Below are positions 6,690 through 8,408 of a stretch of 8,408 nt of DNA, piece by piece. The notes below the pieces were generated by a model. The model made no database searches. It had not been told where the DNA came from and was given only the letters and a program-made list of their open reading frames with translations. A program made the translations under genes and the position numbers. The stretch's first letter is position 1, and each line of letters begins with the position of its first letter. This DNA is from JADJYF01 sp043782755 (GTDB lineage: Bacteria > Pseudomonadota > Gammaproteobacteria > Ga0077536): contig JAYWAC010000324.1 of the NCBI GenBank assembly GCA_043782755.1, forward strand, positions 1 through 8,408. Direction: 5' to 3'.

Positions 6690-6857
6690 ATGACCTCTTC
6701 ATTACCGTCCTATCTCGGCCCCGGCGATCTCGATCCCTGGCGTATGTTTCTCGAACAGATCGAGCGCGTCACGCCCCATCTCGGCGCGGCGGCGGCGCAG
6801 GCTTTTAGCGGAGCAGGGACGGTGGGGCCGTCAAGCGGCGCCTTCCACTGCGCATAA
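6690..6857 (+). pseudogene. Probable truncated 5' remnant of a Glu/Leu/Phe/Val dehydrogenase gene
   Basis: A 55-codon frame runs from ATG 6690 to TAA 6855-6857. Residues 5-32 (LPSYLGPGDLDPW, then FLEQIERVTPHLG) resemble the N-terminus of proteobacterial glutamate dehydrogenases. In that family a short LPSYL-like lead is followed by GPWGNYLQQVDRVTPYLG and then a conserved SLARWVETLKRPKR segment. Here the similarity stops after Gly32, at about 6785, and an alanine-rich unrelated tail (AAAAQAFSGAG) runs to the stop. The nucleotide-binding and catalytic domains are absent, so this cannot be a working dehydrogenase. The call rests on recalled family sequence over about 28 residues and was not tested by a search. 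A novel 55-residue protein is the alternative. Confidence 0.5.
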
Positions 6858-7006
6858 CCAGCCGCGCACAGATTGCCTGCAAGATGTGGAACAGCGTATC
6901 GTCGGGTCAGCCTGCGTCGAACAATTTTGGCGAGTGCGCCTATCGCTGTGAGTCCTCGCCGACGCGCTCAGATCTGACTGCGTAGATCATCATCCTCACC
7001 CACGAT

Positions 7007-7011
7007 AAGGA
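7007..7011 (+). promoter_or_regulatory. Ribosome binding site of the TIM-barrel isomerase gene
   Basis: AAGGA lies nine bases before ATG 7021 and supports that start. Confidence 0.65.
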
Positions 7012-7020
7012 CAGGCCAGC

Positions 7021-7881
7021 ATGCCAACCCCGCTTCCCGATCTTATTGCGACCTACTGGACGATTGCCGGCAATGTCCTGCCTTTGAGTTCGCCGGAGCA
7101 AGAGGCGAGCGCTATCGATTTCCGCACGCGCGTCGAGGCCGCGCACCGTGCAGGCTACCGTGGTATCGGGCTGATGCACTCCGATCTAGTTAAGGTCCGC
7201 CGCAACTACGACTTTGCCACCATGCGCACCATTCTTGCCGACCACAACATGGTCCATGTCGAACTCGAATTCCTGGTCGGCTGGTTGGAGGACGACCCGA
7301 CAGGCACGGCCGTACTCGATGACCTGTGCGAGGCTGCCACAGCGCTAGGCGCACGCCATCTCAAGGCCGGTCCGGACATGCAGGCCAAGATCTGGCCACT
7401 CGACCATATGGTCACGCGGTTCAGTGCCTTGTGCGACCGCGCGCGTCAGGCCGGCACCGCCATCGCGCTGGAGATCATGCCGTGGACCAACCTGCGCACC
7501 ATTGACGAAGGCCTGGCGGTAGTGGCCGGCGCCGACGCTGCCAACGGTGGACTATTGCTCGACATCTGGCACCTCGCGCGCGCTGGCCTTCCCTATAGCG
7601 ACATCGCCAAAATCCCGATCCGCTACCTGCGGCATGTTGAACTCGATGACGCCGACGCCGAAGTGGTTGGAACGCTGCTCGAAGATACGCTCGACCGCCG
7701 GCGCCTCTGCGGCACTGGCGCACTCGACGTGCCGGCATTTGTACGGGCCGTGCAGGCGGTGGGCTATACCGGACCCTACGGCGTCGAAATCATTTCCCGG
7801 GAGCACCGTCGACGCCCGCTGGATGAGGCCGCGCGGCTATCATTCGACAGCGCACGGGCGCAGTTCCCGAGCTTGAGGTGA
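7021..7881 (+). CDS. Sugar phosphate isomerase/epimerase-like TIM-barrel protein
   Basis: This 286-residue cytosolic protein belongs to the xylose-isomerase-like/AP-endonuclease-2 TIM-barrel superfamily, whose members isomerise or epimerise sugars, dehydrate inosose (IolE) or cleave related substrates with a bound divalent metal. Acidic and histidine residues fall at the barrel-strand ends where the metal ligands are expected: Glu151 in ALEIMPW, Asp181 with His184 in LLLDIWH, His205 in RHVELDD and Glu256 in GVEIIS. The alternation of short strands and helices spans the whole length, which is normal for the family. No signal peptide or membrane segment is seen. AAGGA nine bases upstream supports the start. 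It stands alone, downstream of the gdh-like remnant, with no sugar transporter or kinase nearby to suggest a pathway, so the substrate remains open. Confidence 0.87.
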   Translation: MPTPLPDLIATYWTIAGNVLPLSSPEQEASAIDFRTRVEAAHRAGYRGIGLMHSDLVKVRRNYDFATMRTILADHNMVHVELEFLVGWLEDDPTGTAVLDDLCEAATALGARHLKAGPDMQAKIWPLDHMVTRFSALCDRARQAGTAIALEIMPWTNLRTIDEGLAVVAGADAANGGLLLDIWHLARAGLPYSDIAKIPIRYLRHVELDDADAEVVGTLLEDTLDRRRLCGTGALDVPAFVRAVQAVGYTGPYGVEIISREHRRRPLDEAARLSFDSARAQFPSLR

Positions 7882-8232
7882 AAGCAGCGGGGCGATGCCG
7901 AAACTTGGCGTGTGGGGACTGGAGCATGCCTTGAATTTTTCCGTGAAGCCTTAATTTTTCGAGCTACCGCCGAATGGGTTCGCTTGCGCAAATGCCAAGC
8001 TCTGAATACCCACGCCTAACCTGATCGATCGCGTCGGCAGCTCCAGTGCTGGCGTCCTTGCCTATCCATTGCGGCGTCATACAACGCGCGCTTGTGTATA
8101 GGAAATTTAGCCGCTCTTTTCGGGCTCTTTTCGACGGAGTCGAGCGTCGAGTGCGGAGAAATTGAAAGCTCCTGAAGGACCGATGGCGGTGGCCCCCCGC
8201 AGGTAGTCAGACCCGCTTCGCGTCCTTGACTG
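7882..8232. other. Non-coding stretch with AT-rich patch and short repeats
   Basis: No frame here looks like a real protein. An AT-rich patch carries two near-copies of GCCTT(G)AATTTTTC (7928-7941 and 7948-7960, 20-base period). Further right, GCTCTTTTCG is repeated at 8113-8122 and 8124-8133, and GTCGAG at 8139-8144 and 8146-8151. TCGAC-GGA-GTCGA (8131-8143) could form a small hairpin. No intrinsic terminator for the isomerase gene is evident. The base composition changes noticeably from the GC-rich coding DNA to the left. Confidence 0.5.
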
Positions 8233-8408
8233 TTGCGTGAGTTCTCCCTCACGACCCACGCCGGCGTGCGGCTCGAAGGTCACGAGATTCGCACCAGCTT
8301 GAAGAAGTTTGCACTGACGTTCGCCGCGCAGCCCGCCGCGCCTGCCCTGACGGGCCATATCAAGGCCCACATCGATCCCGACAAAGCCGTCGCGTTCACC
8401 GCGCTCGG
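8233..8408 (+). CDS. Possible 5'-partial or broken open frame running off the right edge
   Basis: The frame opens after TGA 8227-8229 and reads without a stop to the window edge. TTG 8233 is the nearest candidate start, but it has no ribosome binding site. The product (LTTHAGVRLEGHEIRTSLKKF, in two parts with HIKAHIDPDKAVAFTAL) has amino-acid composition typical of a real soluble protein, with alternating charged and hydrophobic residues. I do not recognise the family. The frame may be the inside of a gene whose true start was lost at a junction just upstream, or it may be chance in GC-rich DNA. Confidence 0.3.
   Translation, partial: MREFSLTTHAGVRLEGHEIRTSLKKFALTFAAQPAAPALTGHIKAHIDPDKAVAFTAL
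8237..8268. repeat. Two adjacent inverted repeats
   Basis: GTGAG (8237-8241) and CTCAC (8248-8252) flank a six-base loop. Five bases later, CACGCCGGCGTG (8257-8268) is a perfect 12-base palindrome. Both fall at the left end of the possible open frame that leaves the window. Their role is unknown; an operator or an element end are options. Confidence 0.45.

Larger units (their letters stand above)
6593..7020. other. Long gap with no intact gene, holding a gdh-like remnant
   Basis: The first 97 bases separate the minus-strand phosphatase start from a plus-strand ATG at 6690 and may contain divergent promoters, but no clear -10/-35 pair is visible. Bases 6690-6785 look like the 5' end of a glutamate dehydrogenase gene (separate entry). 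Bases 6858-7000 show no reading frame that I recognise, no tRNA and no strong hairpin. The last 20 bases carry the ribosome binding site of the next gene. Confidence 0.6.

Noticed and set aside
8016..8370. Two overlapping minus-strand frames of 78 and 87 codons
   Set aside because: Low-complexity Arg/Ser/Gly-rich products with no motif or ribosome binding site; they overlap each other and the repeat-rich stretch, so they are more likely non-coding.
1..8408. CRISPR array, toxin-antitoxin pair, restriction or other defence system, phage or transposase genes
   Set aside because: No regularly spaced repeats, no small gene pair and no relevant catalytic motifs were seen on either strand.

Overview
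The window is GC-rich, tightly packed bacterial DNA. Several features suggest a gammaproteobacterium of the Nevskiales/Xanthomonadales/Pseudomonadales type: a DctA-type symporter closely matching proteobacterial DctA at both ends, a YbbN/CnoX-like thioredoxin-TPR protein, and a 28-base palindrome of the kind scattered through gammaproteobacterial intergenic regions. This placement is an inference from protein flavour, not a database result.

Layout. Positions 2-835 (minus) carry the N-terminal part of an FtsH membrane AAA+ protease. Its homology stops abruptly inside the AAA domain near position 98, and the frame then runs on as unrelated sequence to the window edge. A 164-base divergent gap (836-999) separates it from a plus-strand cluster. 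That cluster holds a zinc-dependent medium-chain dehydrogenase (1000-2085), a DctA-like C4-dicarboxylate symporter (2078-3364, start overlapping the previous stop), a class I adenylate-forming acyl-CoA ligase (3450-4910) and a YbbN/CnoX-like thioredoxin-TPR protein (4952-5776, GTG start). A perfect palindrome (5779-5806) lies between this cluster and a convergent tyrosine-phosphatase-family gene (5837-6592, minus).

Positions 6593-7020 lack an intact gene but hold what looks like a remnant of the start of a glutamate dehydrogenase gene (6690 to about 6785). A sugar-phosphate isomerase/epimerase-like TIM-barrel gene follows (7021-7881, good ribosome binding site). The last 527 bases have no clear intact gene. 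They contain an AT-rich patch, short direct and inverted repeats, and a weakly supported open frame that leaves the right edge.

How the genes fit together. The dehydrogenase, symporter and acyl-CoA ligase could form a small import, oxidation and CoA-activation module for an organic acid or alcohol-derived substrate. The substrate cannot be read from the sequence. The thioredoxin-TPR and phosphatase genes look like general housekeeping or stress functions. I see no tRNA, rRNA, CRISPR array, phage module, transposase or recognisable defence system. The most unusual features are the broken or chimeric gene ends (ftsH at about 98, the gdh-like remnant at about 6785, and possibly the open frame at 8233). 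They point to local rearrangement, gene decay or assembly chimerism rather than to a new system.
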